From positions 1 to 64,000 of the forward strand of contig OZ244040.1 in the NCBI GenBank assembly GCA_965215035.1: a DNA stretch of 64,000 nt, read 5' to 3'. How positions within the stretch are numbered: position 1 is the stretch's first letter; each line of letters opens with the position of its first letter. Below are positions 7,703-15,349 of the stretch, one piece after another. A model generated the notes under the pieces. It searched no databases. It was not told where the DNA came from and saw nothing but the letters and a program-made list of their open reading frames with translations. A program made the translations under genes and the position numbers. Source of the stretch: Azophilus sp965215035 (GTDB taxonomy: Bacteria > Pseudomonadota > Gammaproteobacteria > Pseudomonadales > Azotimanducaceae).

Positions 7703-8860
7703 ATGTTGATCAACCTGTGGTATGTGGCGGAGTGGTCGAAGAAGGTTGGGGAAAAGCCCGTTCGGACGCGCATGCTGGGGCAGGATTTCGTCCTGTTTCG
7801 GGACACCGCCGGCAAGGTGCATTGCCTGCACGATGTCTGCCTGCACCGGGGCGGCTCCCTCTCCGGGGGCTGGGTGCGGGGCGACTGCGTTGCCTGCCCC
7901 TACCACGGCTGGCGCTACGACGGGGAGGGCCGGGTTACGCTGATACCGTCCGAGGGAGCAGATTTCGAGCCACACCGGCGGGCCCGGGTCGATGCCTACC
8001 CCACCTGCGAGCGCTACGGCATGATCTGGGTATTTCTCGGCGATGTGCCGGAGGAGGAACGATTCCCGCTGCCGGAATTTCCCGAATACGACGACCCAGA
8101 GTGGAAAAGAATCACCGACGAGTGGCACTGGAAGGCGGATGCCGCAAGGGTCGTGGAAAACGGCATCGACATCGCCCATTCGTCCTTTGTACACCCCACC
8201 TTCGGCATGGAGGCAACCGCCCAGGCGAACCACATCGTATCGATGGAGAAGAACGAGTACTGGGGCAGGTCCGAGAACATTCAGTACCCACCCCAGTTCA
8301 AGGAAAACTGGCTGCGCAAGCGCATGCGCAAGGAACGACAACCAACGGTCACCAAGCCCGAATGGTTTCTAAACGGCCTGATCGCCCGCATACGTGTCGA
8401 CATCAACGATAGGATGTCGATCATCATGTTCGACGCCAACACACCCGTCGACGAGCACAACACCCGCACCTTTGCAACGCAGTTGCGCAACTTCTTCAAG
8501 CACGATTTCTTCGACCGGGGCTCGCGCAAACGCCTGCGCAAGATCTTTGCCGAAGACACGGCCATCGTCGAGCGGGTCGCGCCGAGCTACCTAGCGGTAG
8601 ACCTTGCCAACGAACTCTCGGTGAAAGACGACAAGTTCATGAGCAGTTTCCGCGCCGCGCGCCGGAAACTGATCGATCAGAAGGGCTGGCGTATCGACAG
8701 GACGCGCATGGCCCAACTTCAGGGCGACAAGGTCATGGCCATTCCTTCGCCACAGCGGCGCCTGCACCCGGATATCCAATGGATTATGGACACGGTGCCG
8801 TTGACGGCACCGGGCGGCGCACCAACCAAGCAGCCGGCTACCGATAGCGAGGCGGCCTGA
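7703..8860 (+). CDS. Pheophorbide a oxygenase-like Rieske oxygenase
   Basis: The protein has 385 residues. The N-terminal Rieske [2Fe-2S] site is complete: CLH (Cys46, His48) and CPYH (Cys65, His68). The mononuclear iron site is visible as ENGIDIAHSSFVH (His159, His164). This single-component layout is shared by the PaO/TIC55/CAO group and by VanA-type demethylases. PaO opens the pheophorbide macrocycle to red chlorophyll catabolite, the RCCR substrate. The plant C-terminal CxxC and membrane anchor are not visible, as expected for a bacterial relative. No dedicated reductase is adjacent; ferredoxin is presumably the donor. Sequence alone fits another Rieske monooxygenase; the divergent pairing with an RCCR homologue is the main argument for PaO-like function. 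Confidence 0.6.
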   Translation: MLINLWYVAEWSKKVGEKPVRTRMLGQDFVLFRDTAGKVHCLHDVCLHRGGSLSGGWVRGDCVACPYHGWRYDGEGRVTLIPSEGADFEPHRRARVDAYPTCERYGMIWVFLGDVPEEERFPLPEFPEYDDPEWKRITDEWHWKADAARVVENGIDIAHSSFVHPTFGMEATAQANHIVSMEKNEYWGRSENIQYPPQFKENWLRKRMRKERQPTVTKPEWFLNGLIARIRVDINDRMSIIMFDANTPVDEHNTRTFATQLRNFFKHDFFDRGSRKRLRKIFAEDTAIVERVAPSYLAVDLANELSVKDDKFMSSFRAARRKLIDQKGWRIDRTRMAQLQGDKVMAIPSPQRRLHPDIQWIMDTVPLTAPGGAPTKQPATDSEAA

Positions 8861-8940
8861 AAAGGTCGGGGCGGGTGCCTGCCGAACACCAACCGACCAA
8901 GACATGCCACACCGCCTGATCACCAAGATAAGGGCCACAA

Positions 8941-9172
8941 ATGAGTCAAACAGGGGCCGCCTTGGCCAACTACATCTACCTTAACAGGCATATGCCAATG
9001 GGCATGAGGTCACCAATGAGTCAAACAGGAACCACCTTGGCCAACCATTCCTTTGCCGGGCCATGGAACGGCAATAGTAACCATCGGTTGACAGGCGGTG
9101 CGCATGGGACGCGCGGGTCAGGTCTCAAGGCCGGACCATCATGGAACGGCAACGATAACCATCGGTTGACAG
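8941..9172 (+). repeat. Two interlaced pairs of direct repeats
   Basis: Pair A is at 8941-8970 and 9016-9045 (both start ATGAGTCAAACAGG). Pair B is at 9063-9094 and 9141-9172 (ATGGAACGGCAA...CGGTTGACAG). Spacings are 75 and 78 bases. They fill most of the gap between the Rieske and SDR genes. Confidence 0.8.
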
Positions 9173-9276
9173 ACCCCGAACTGTGGCGGTTAGGCGGCTT
9201 GCGGGGCTTCGCGCGTGCTGGCTTGTCAACCTATCTTGATGGGTTTCTATCGAATCTGTGCGGTAGCCGGACATGA
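8941..9276 (+). CDS. Small repeat-bearing ORF, possible peptide
   Basis: The frame encodes 111 residues with two internal duplications: MSQTGAALAN / MSQTGTTLAN and WNGNSNHRLT / WNGNDNHRLT. Its stop overlaps the start of the following SDR gene (ATGA at 9273-9276), as in a coupled operon, and both repeats are kept in frame. It might be a short structural or modified-peptide precursor, or simply a transcribed repeat region that happens to be open. There is no good ribosome-binding site that I can point to. Confidence that it is translated is low. Confidence 0.3.
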   Translation: MSQTGAALANYIYLNRHMPMGMRSPMSQTGTTLANHSFAGPWNGNSNHRLTGGAHGTRGSGLKAGPSWNGNDNHRLTDPELWRLGGLRGFARAGLSTYLDGFLSNLCGSRT

Positions 9277-10073
9277 CAACCGTTGTCATTACCGGCAGTA
9301 CCCGGGGCATCGGTTTCGGGCTGGCGGAAAGTTTCCTGAAGCACGGCTGCCGGGTGGTCGTCAGTGGCCGTGGCCAGGAAGCCGTGGACGAGGCGCTCGA
9401 CAAGCTCCGTGCGGCGAGCGATACGGGACAGGTAGCGGGCCGCGCCTGCGATGTCACCAACAGCGCCGATCTGGAAGCCCTGTGGAAATTCGCCGGCGAG
9501 CAATTCGCCCGCATCGACATCTGGATCAACAACGCCGGAATCAGTATCAACCGGGCACCGCTGTGGGCCCAATCCGCGGCGGATATCCTTGCCGTGGTCA
9601 ACACCAACCTGACTGGGGTGCTGTTGGCCAGCAAGGTCGTCATGGCCGGCATGAGGGAACAGGGCGGTGGCCAAATCTGGAACATGGAGGGCTTCGGCAG
9701 CAACGGCATGACCCAGCCCGGCATGGCGGCCTATGGCGCAACCAAGCGCGCCGTCAACTACCTGAACAAGGCCCTGCGCAAGGACGCCGCCGGCACCGGC
9801 ATTCGGGTCTGCACCCTGAGCCCCGGCATCGTCGTGACCGACCTGTTGATCGGCGACTACGATACAAGCAGTGAGCAGTGGCGCAAAGCAAGGAGACTCC
9901 TCAACATTCTGGGCGACACCGTGGAAACCGTAACCCCGTATCTTGTCGAAGGCGTCCTCCATGCCCAAAAGGATGGTGCCAGGGTCATGTGGTTGACCAA
10001 CCGCAAGGCGGCCTGGCGTTTCCTTACGGCGCGCTTTAAGAAACGCGACCTGTTCGCAGATCTAGGCATATAG
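9273..10073 (+). CDS. Chlorophyll b reductase (NYC1/NOL)-like SDR
   Basis: A 266-residue short-chain dehydrogenase. The cofactor site TGSTRGIG is at 7-14, NNAG at 86-89, Ser143, Tyr154 and Lys158. It matches plant chlorophyll b reductase (NYC1/NOL) beyond the general SDR motifs: VVITGSTRG, IWINNAG, GGQIWNMEGFGSNG, the AYGATK segment and the LSPGIVVTDLLIG segment, and a C-terminal tail rich in Trp/Arg. NYC1/NOL reduces the 7-formyl group of chlorophyll b to 7-hydroxymethyl chlorophyll a, the entry of chlorophyll b into breakdown. It is downstream of the PaO-like gene and coupled to the small ORF before it. A different carbonyl substrate cannot be excluded. Confidence 0.65.
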   Translation: MTTVVITGSTRGIGFGLAESFLKHGCRVVVSGRGQEAVDEALDKLRAASDTGQVAGRACDVTNSADLEALWKFAGEQFARIDIWINNAGISINRAPLWAQSAADILAVVNTNLTGVLLASKVVMAGMREQGGGQIWNMEGFGSNGMTQPGMAAYGATKRAVNYLNKALRKDAAGTGIRVCTLSPGIVVTDLLIGDYDTSSEQWRKARRLLNILGDTVETVTPYLVEGVLHAQKDGARVMWLTNRKAAWRFLTARFKKRDLFADLGI

Positions 10074-10095
10074 GGGCGGTGCCCCGGGAGTCGCG

Positions 10096-10872
10096 ATGGA
10101 CAACTACCAAGTCGGGCACCGCGCCCGCATCGGCGTCTTGATTCCATCCACCAATACCGGGGTGGAATACGATCTACAGAAATTCGCACTCGATGGCGTC
10201 ACCTGGCATCCATCCCGTTTCTGGATCGAGTTGCGCAACTGGGCCGATGAGGACGCCAAAACCGGCGAGGGCATCGATAGCGTATTCGAGCGCTTCCTGG
10301 AATTGATGCGGGCGGAGTTGCCTGGCGCCATCGACAGCGTGCTGAGCGCCCAGGTCACGCACCTGATGCTGGGCATGTCGGCGGAGACGTTCTGGGGCGG
10401 TGTGGCGGGCAATGCCGCGTTCGAGAATGGCATACGGGGGCAGATCGGCAGTCTCGGTTTAAGTACCGGCGCGGCCGCAACCCGAGAGTCGCTGAACGCC
10501 TTTGGCGCAAAAACCATCTCTGTGATTACGCCCTACCCTCCCGTTGGCGATGCCAACGTGCGTCGCTATTTTGGCGAGATCGGCTTTGTCGTGAAGGAGG
10601 TGGCCGGCTTGGCCCGACCCTCGGCCACGGCCATCGCCGAGACCTCCATCCAGGAAGTGATGGATGCCGTTCGGGGCGTGGACGGCGATGGCGTTGACGC
10701 CATCGTCCAGTGCGGCACCAACCTCTCCACCCTGGACATTTTCCCGACCTTGGAACTCTGGTTGCAAAAACCCATGATACCGATAAACGTCGCCACCATC
10801 TGGCATTCCCTGCGCGCCTGCGGGGTGCACGACCGGATTACCGGCAAGGGTAGGCTGTTGGAGGAGTTCTAG
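10096..10872 (+). CDS. Arylmalonate decarboxylase / maleate isomerase-like protein
   Basis: A 258-residue member of the Asp/Glu racemase superfamily. Seen: PSTNTGVEYD near residue 17, TPYPPVGDANVRRYF near 145 and a single active-site-type cysteine, Cys206 (VQCGTNLS). The N-terminal half has GMSAETFWGG where racemases and maleate isomerases carry the first cysteine. One-cysteine layouts are found in arylmalonate decarboxylases, so decarboxylation or isomerisation of a carboxylated intermediate is more likely than racemisation. In a chlorophyll context, the C13(2)-carboxyl chemistry of pheophorbide is a tempting target, but that is inference. Probably in the same plus-strand operon (22-base gap, GGGAG before the start). 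Confidence 0.65.
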   Translation: MDNYQVGHRARIGVLIPSTNTGVEYDLQKFALDGVTWHPSRFWIELRNWADEDAKTGEGIDSVFERFLELMRAELPGAIDSVLSAQVTHLMLGMSAETFWGGVAGNAAFENGIRGQIGSLGLSTGAAATRESLNAFGAKTISVITPYPPVGDANVRRYFGEIGFVVKEVAGLARPSATAIAETSIQEVMDAVRGVDGDGVDAIVQCGTNLSTLDIFPTLELWLQKPMIPINVATIWHSLRACGVHDRITGKGRLLEEF

Positions 10873-10885
10873 GCCGGGCCCTGCC

Positions 10886-11566
10886 ATGGTCGCCACCGCG
10901 CTGGCCCTCTACGCCGCCATCCACATTTGCCTACTGGCCTGGTCCCTTAGCTTCCAGGGCCGCGCCTCGCCCCGGTTGTGGATTCTACGGCTGCTGCTGG
11001 TGGGCATGATTTACGACAACCTGGTGCTGGCCCTGGGCGGCAACGCCATCGACAGCGCCTGGTACGCAGCGGCCACCGAAGGACGCTTTGTGCTGCACGC
11101 GGCGCTATTGCCGCTGCTCATCCCCTTTGCGCTTTCCGCCCTGCGCGCCTGCGCCATTCCACTGGCCGATAAGCGCCTGTTCGCCGTCTGCTGCTGGCTG
11201 GTGGCCGCCACCGCCTGGTGGTACGGCTTCTGGCAGGATGTCGGGCAGCTTGAACTGGCGCCCCACACGGTTCTCAGTCACTCGCGGCTTACCAGTGTCT
11301 CCGGCCTGCCGCCGCTCGGGACCATCGCCGTGAACCTGTGGCTGGTACCCCTGGCGTTCATCCTGTGGCGGCGAACCGGCTGGGCCCCATTGTTGCTCGG
11401 CACCCTGTTCATACTGCTGCTGAACGGCAGCGTCGGTTCCCGACCCTGGGGCTTCCTGGCCGGCAATGGCGCCGAGCTGGTGTTCGTCTTGAGCCTGCTA
11501 CTGACCGAACGCTTCCTGATGCAGCGCACCCGCAGCCCGGCCGCCGACCCGCCGGCCCCGTCCTAA
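10886..11566 (+). CDS. Polytopic membrane protein, function unknown
   Basis: A 226-residue protein with about six or seven hydrophobic segments, for example ALALYAAIHICLLAWSLSF at the N-terminus and a C-terminal VFVLSLLLTERFLM helix. It starts 13 bases after the AMDase-like gene, so it is likely last in the plus-strand operon. I recognise no transporter family; lengths and spacing are compatible with a small inner-membrane protein. A role in export or in anchoring pathway enzymes is speculation. Confidence 0.6.
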   Translation: MVATALALYAAIHICLLAWSLSFQGRASPRLWILRLLLVGMIYDNLVLALGGNAIDSAWYAAATEGRFVLHAALLPLLIPFALSALRACAIPLADKRLFAVCCWLVAATAWWYGFWQDVGQLELAPHTVLSHSRLTSVSGLPPLGTIAVNLWLVPLAFILWRRTGWAPLLLGTLFILLLNGSVGSRPWGFLAGNGAELVFVLSLLLTERFLMQRTRSPAADPPAPS

Positions 11567-11611
11567 CCGACGCGACAACCCACGGCCCCTCACCCACCGC
11601 CGGCAAGGCGC

Positions 11612-11629
11612 GCCATCCCTCGGGATGGC
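11612..11629. terminator. Hairpin between convergent genes
   Basis: GCCATCCC-TC-GGGATGGC is a perfect eight-base-pair hairpin midway between the membrane-protein gene and the TonB receptor gene, which converge here. There is no T-run on either strand, so it is only a candidate bidirectional terminator. Confidence 0.4.
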
Positions 11630-11657
11630 ACGCATGATCACGATATGGCCAGCCGCT

Positions 11658-14282
11658 CTACAAGCTGTAATTCACCGTCAATCCGAAGGTGCGCCTGGGA
11701 CCCAGACCAACGATGTAGCGGGTGAAGGAGGTCAGCACGAAACTATTGGCGACGTACTCCCGGTCGAAAACGTTCTTACCCCACAGCGTGACCCGCCAAT
11801 CGCCGCCGCCGAGGCTGACGTTGGCGTTCGAAAGCGTGCGGCCACCGTTGTGCGCCAGGTTCATCGGCGTGGCGTACATGCGGCCGCGGTAGTTGAAATC
11901 GATGCGGGCACTCAGGTTCCAATCGCTGCCGAGGTTGTGCAGGAAGTTCAACCCGGCGCCGTACTGCCACTTGGAGGTTCGCTCCACCCGGTTGCCGTCA
12001 ACCCTGCCGTCGGCGCGGCAAACTGTGTTGTTGCAGCCCCAGGACGAGGTGGGGCCGGCAACGGAACTCAGGTAGACGCCATCCTTGTATTCGGCATCGC
12101 TGTAGGTCAGGTTGTAGTCGAGAAAGACATTCTCGTTCGCCACCCACAGGCCATCGAGCTCGAAACCGATCACCTCGGCATCGCCGATGTTTCCCGCCAC
12201 GTTCTCGGTCCAGGCATCGGCACTGGCTGCGGCCTCGGAACCCTGCACATCCCGCCAGTCGATGAAGTAGAACGCCGCATTGAGGGTCAGCCGGTCATCG
12301 AAGAAGCGGTTTTTCGTGCCGATCTCAAAGGTGGTGTTCTTTTCCTCGTCGTATACCGCCTGTTGCGGATTCGCCGCCGGGTCGACGGCATTGAATCCGC
12401 CCGTCTTGACACCGGAGGCAACCAGGCCGTAGAGCATGCTGGTATCGGTGGGCGTCCACTCCAGGATGACCCTCGGCGTGAAGAAAGTGAAGGTTTTCCG
12501 GCCGCCGCTATCCACGTTTTCGGGAATGGCGTTGCCAAACGTGGTGGAAAACTGCTCGAATGATTTCTTCTCCCAGGTATAGCGCGCCTCTAGGGCGAGG
12601 GTAAACGTATCCGATAGCCGCCACTCCAGGTCGCCGAACAGCGCGGTGACCTTGTCCTGGTAGCTGACATGGTTGCCGAGCACACCGTGACCCGAATCGT
12701 AGACATGGGGAATGCCGACATGAACCTGACCCGGAACCACCGGTACGACGGCGAGATAGCGGCCCTGCAGGGGATTCGGGCCCTCCGGGACCGGCACGCC
12801 GCACGCCGCCTGTTCGGCGCAGGGCGGCAGGAAGAAAAATGTACTGCCGTCCTCGTCGTCATTATTGGAGTGGTACAGGCCGGCCCGCAGCGTCAGTGCT
12901 TCACCACTGTGCGTCAGCCGCAACTCGTGGCTGGTCGCCTCCAGTGTTTCCGACGGGTTGGCATTGAAAGTGGATGCATGCGCGACGGCACCAAAGGACC
13001 CGGGTGGCCCGAGTTGCTCAATAAATGGGGGGAACGGCGTTTCGCGCACGGGCGCGTAGGCCACAAAGGAACCCAGCAGGCTGGCGCGCCCTTCCACTGT
13101 TCCATAGCCGCCGCCTTCGTGGTCCACGTAGCCGAATCGGTAGCTCAGTGACAGGGTTTCATTCATGTCGTAGTCCAGGTTGAACTGGGCGATTTTCGAT
13201 TCGGAATCCAGCGCCAGCGAGCGGGGGTCGATCACGACAAGGCCCGCCGTGTCGCCAAAACCGGCCGCGTCGAGTGCGGGGTCGTGCAACGCCAGCGGCG
13301 AACTGGGCAGTTCGCCACAATAGGCGTGCGGACCCCGGGCAGGAAACGGCGCTCGGCTGCTGAAGGTCACGGTGTCTAGGCAGTTCGCCCCCAGCGGCGC
13401 CAGGAAGCTGAAGGTGGGCGGCCCGGCGAACTCCGCCGTATCGTAGGCGTAGCGGGCGCCGTTCAGGTTGTAGAACGCCTGCGGCTCGCGCAGCGACTCG
13501 GTCTGGTAGTAGCTGAGACCGATCTCCAAGCTCGTGGCGGGAGTCCAGCGCAACGCCGCGGAATAGAACTTGTCGTCCCAACCGCCGACCCGGCCGTCGG
13601 TGTCCCGGGCACCCCCTGGCCCACCGTTGGCGAAGGGATGGTCGTTGTCCGTATGGCCGTCGAACTCGGACAGGCCAGCGGACAAACGCAGGCGCAGGAT
13701 GTCCGGAACCAGCGGCAAATCGACGCTCCCGCGCAGGTCGAAGCGGTTCCCATCGCCGTAGGTGGCGGCCACATCGGCGGCAAACTCATCCGCCGGTTTC
13801 TTGGTGACATAGTGCACGACGCCGGAAAAGGCGTTGCGGCCGAACTGCGCATTCTGTGGCCCCTTGACAACCTCCACCCGCTCTAGGTCCATCAGGCCCG
13901 GGTTGATCATGGATTGGCGTTGCAGGTAGACACCATCCAGAAATACGGCGGTATTCTGTATGCGGGCCGTGGTGAAGGTCTGCCCGATGCTGCGGATGAC
14001 CGCCGCGGTGGACAGGCCCGCGGTGGCGAAATTCTCGTAAATCAAGCCGGAGGTTTGCTGCGCAACATCCTGCAGATCCCGGAAATGGCGGCGCTGCATC
14101 TGTTCCGCGCTGAACGCGCTGACCGACAGGGGCACATCCTGTAGCGTGTCGTCGCGTTTGCGCGCGGTGACGATCACCTCCTCGATCACCGCGGTGGCAC
14201 CGACCTGGGCGGCCACCGGCCCCGCCGCCCCGGCAACCACCAACGGGACGATAACGCAGAGCACTGATGTAACATGTTTCAT
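11658..14282 (-). CDS. TonB-dependent outer-membrane receptor
   Basis: An 874-residue protein with a signal peptide (cleavage near VAAQ, residue 26) and a TonB box-like EEVIVTARKR. The plug domain includes VFLDGVYLQRQ and VEVVKGPQNAQFGRNAFSG. The long beta-barrel ends in an aromatic C-terminus (FGLTVNYSL). A good ribosome-binding site (AGGAGAGA) precedes the ATG. Such receptors import siderophores, haem, cobalamin, glycans or hydrophobic compounds; the ligand is not readable from sequence. It converges on the PaO/NOL-type operon, so uptake of chlorophyll-derived tetrapyrroles is a reasonable hypothesis. Confidence 0.9.
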   Translation of the reverse strand: MKHVTSVLCVIVPLVVAGAAGPVAAQVGATAVIEEVIVTARKRDDTLQDVPLSVSAFSAEQMQRRHFRDLQDVAQQTSGLIYENFATAGLSTAAVIRSIGQTFTTARIQNTAVFLDGVYLQRQSMINPGLMDLERVEVVKGPQNAQFGRNAFSGVVHYVTKKPADEFAADVAATYGDGNRFDLRGSVDLPLVPDILRLRLSAGLSEFDGHTDNDHPFANGGPGGARDTDGRVGGWDDKFYSAALRWTPATSLEIGLSYYQTESLREPQAFYNLNGARYAYDTAEFAGPPTFSFLAPLGANCLDTVTFSSRAPFPARGPHAYCGELPSSPLALHDPALDAAGFGDTAGLVVIDPRSLALDSESKIAQFNLDYDMNETLSLSYRFGYVDHEGGGYGTVEGRASLLGSFVAYAPVRETPFPPFIEQLGPPGSFGAVAHASTFNANPSETLEATSHELRLTHSGEALTLRAGLYHSNNDDEDGSTFFFLPPCAEQAACGVPVPEGPNPLQGRYLAVVPVVPGQVHVGIPHVYDSGHGVLGNHVSYQDKVTALFGDLEWRLSDTFTLALEARYTWEKKSFEQFSTTFGNAIPENVDSGGRKTFTFFTPRVILEWTPTDTSMLYGLVASGVKTGGFNAVDPAANPQQAVYDEEKNTTFEIGTKNRFFDDRLTLNAAFYFIDWRDVQGSEAAASADAWTENVAGNIGDAEVIGFELDGLWVANENVFLDYNLTYSDAEYKDGVYLSSVAGPTSSWGCNNTVCRADGRVDGNRVERTSKWQYGAGLNFLHNLGSDWNLSARIDFNYRGRMYATPMNLAHNGGRTLSNANVSLGGGDWRVTLWGKNVFDREYVANSFVLTSFTRYIVGLGPRRTFGLTVNYSL

Positions 14283-14444
14283 AATTCTCTCCTATGTTCG
14301 TTCTTTTCCCTTATCCAACATAAGGGCTTCCCTTCATGGCATCGGCGCCAACGCCGGCGACGACTCCCTTGTTGCATCCGGCTACACAAAACAATCGCGA
14401 GCCCCTGCGCTGAACATCCGCTGCGCTGCCGCATGGCCCGCACC

Positions 14445-15344
14445 CTAGGCCGCCGCCAGTTGGCCGCGTAGCCAAGGCAGCGTCCGCCCACCGACCGGGC
14501 GGCCGAGCAAGGTTTGCAGGCGATCAACCACCCGCGAAAGCGCCGATAGATCGATACCCGTGTGCATGCCGCTCTGGTCCAAGAGACTCACTAAGTCTTC
14601 CGTCGCCAGGTTGCCGGCCGCGCCCGGCGCAAACGGGCAGCCGCCCACCCCGCCCGCGGAGGCGTCAAACTTGCGGATACCGCATTCCAGGGCCTGCCAG
14701 GCATTGGCTAGCGCCAGGGCGCGGGTATCGTGCAGGTGCGCGGCCAGCCGCCGGGCCCCAAAAGCCGCAACCAGCCGACCGAAAAGCGCCTTGGACCGCA
14801 CGGGATTGCCGGCACCGATGGTGTCGGCGACGACGACTTCGTCGGCACCCGCGGCGAACAGGGCCGCAGCGAGGCGTTCCACCACGGAATCCGCAACCCT
14901 GCCCTCATAGGGGCATTCGAACGCCACGGCGACATAGGCCCGTGCCGCCAGGCCATCCGTGCGCGCCTGTTGCATCAGTTCCCGACATACCCCCGTGGCG
15001 CGCTCAAGGCCCATGTTGATGTTCTTTTGATTCATGGTTTCGGTGGCCGCAAGTACCGCCGCCACCGAGCGAATTCCGGCGGCGCGTGCCCGTTCGTAGC
15101 CAACCCGGTTTGGAATCAAGGCGCTGAAGTCGGCCCGGCCCAGTTCCAGTGCCGCCACGACCTCCGCCGCGCCAGCCATTTTGGGCACCATGCCGGGGCT
15201 CACGAAGCTGGCCACCTCCACCGCCGGCAACCCCGCATCCACCAGCCTGTTGACCAGCTCGGCGCGCTCCCCCGGCGAGACGGTTACCGGGTCATTCTGC
15301 AACCCGTCCCGGGGGGCAACATCGTTGACAACCACCTTGTCCAT
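14445..15344 (-). CDS. HMG-CoA lyase-like protein
   Basis: 299 residues from ATG 15344, chosen because the family starts near VVVNDVAPRDGLQND. That is the TIM-barrel catalytic opening of HMG-CoA lyases, and the AHLHDTRALALANA metal-binding His-x-His segment and GVGGCPFAPGAAGN (the catalytic-cysteine loop) follow. The family cleaves 3-hydroxy-3-methylglutaryl-CoA or related citramalyl-type thioesters into acetyl-CoA and a keto acid. It sits five bases behind the class III CoA-transferase, so the pair probably activates and then cleaves one branched dicarboxylate. The exact substrate is not evident. Confidence 0.85.
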   Translation of the reverse strand: MDKVVVNDVAPRDGLQNDPVTVSPGERAELVNRLVDAGLPAVEVASFVSPGMVPKMAGAAEVVAALELGRADFSALIPNRVGYERARAAGIRSVAAVLAATETMNQKNINMGLERATGVCRELMQQARTDGLAARAYVAVAFECPYEGRVADSVVERLAAALFAAGADEVVVADTIGAGNPVRSKALFGRLVAAFGARRLAAHLHDTRALALANAWQALECGIRKFDASAGGVGGCPFAPGAAGNLATEDLVSLLDQSGMHTGIDLSALSRVVDRLQTLLGRPVGGRTLPWLRGQLAAA

Positions 15345-15349
15345 GTCGG

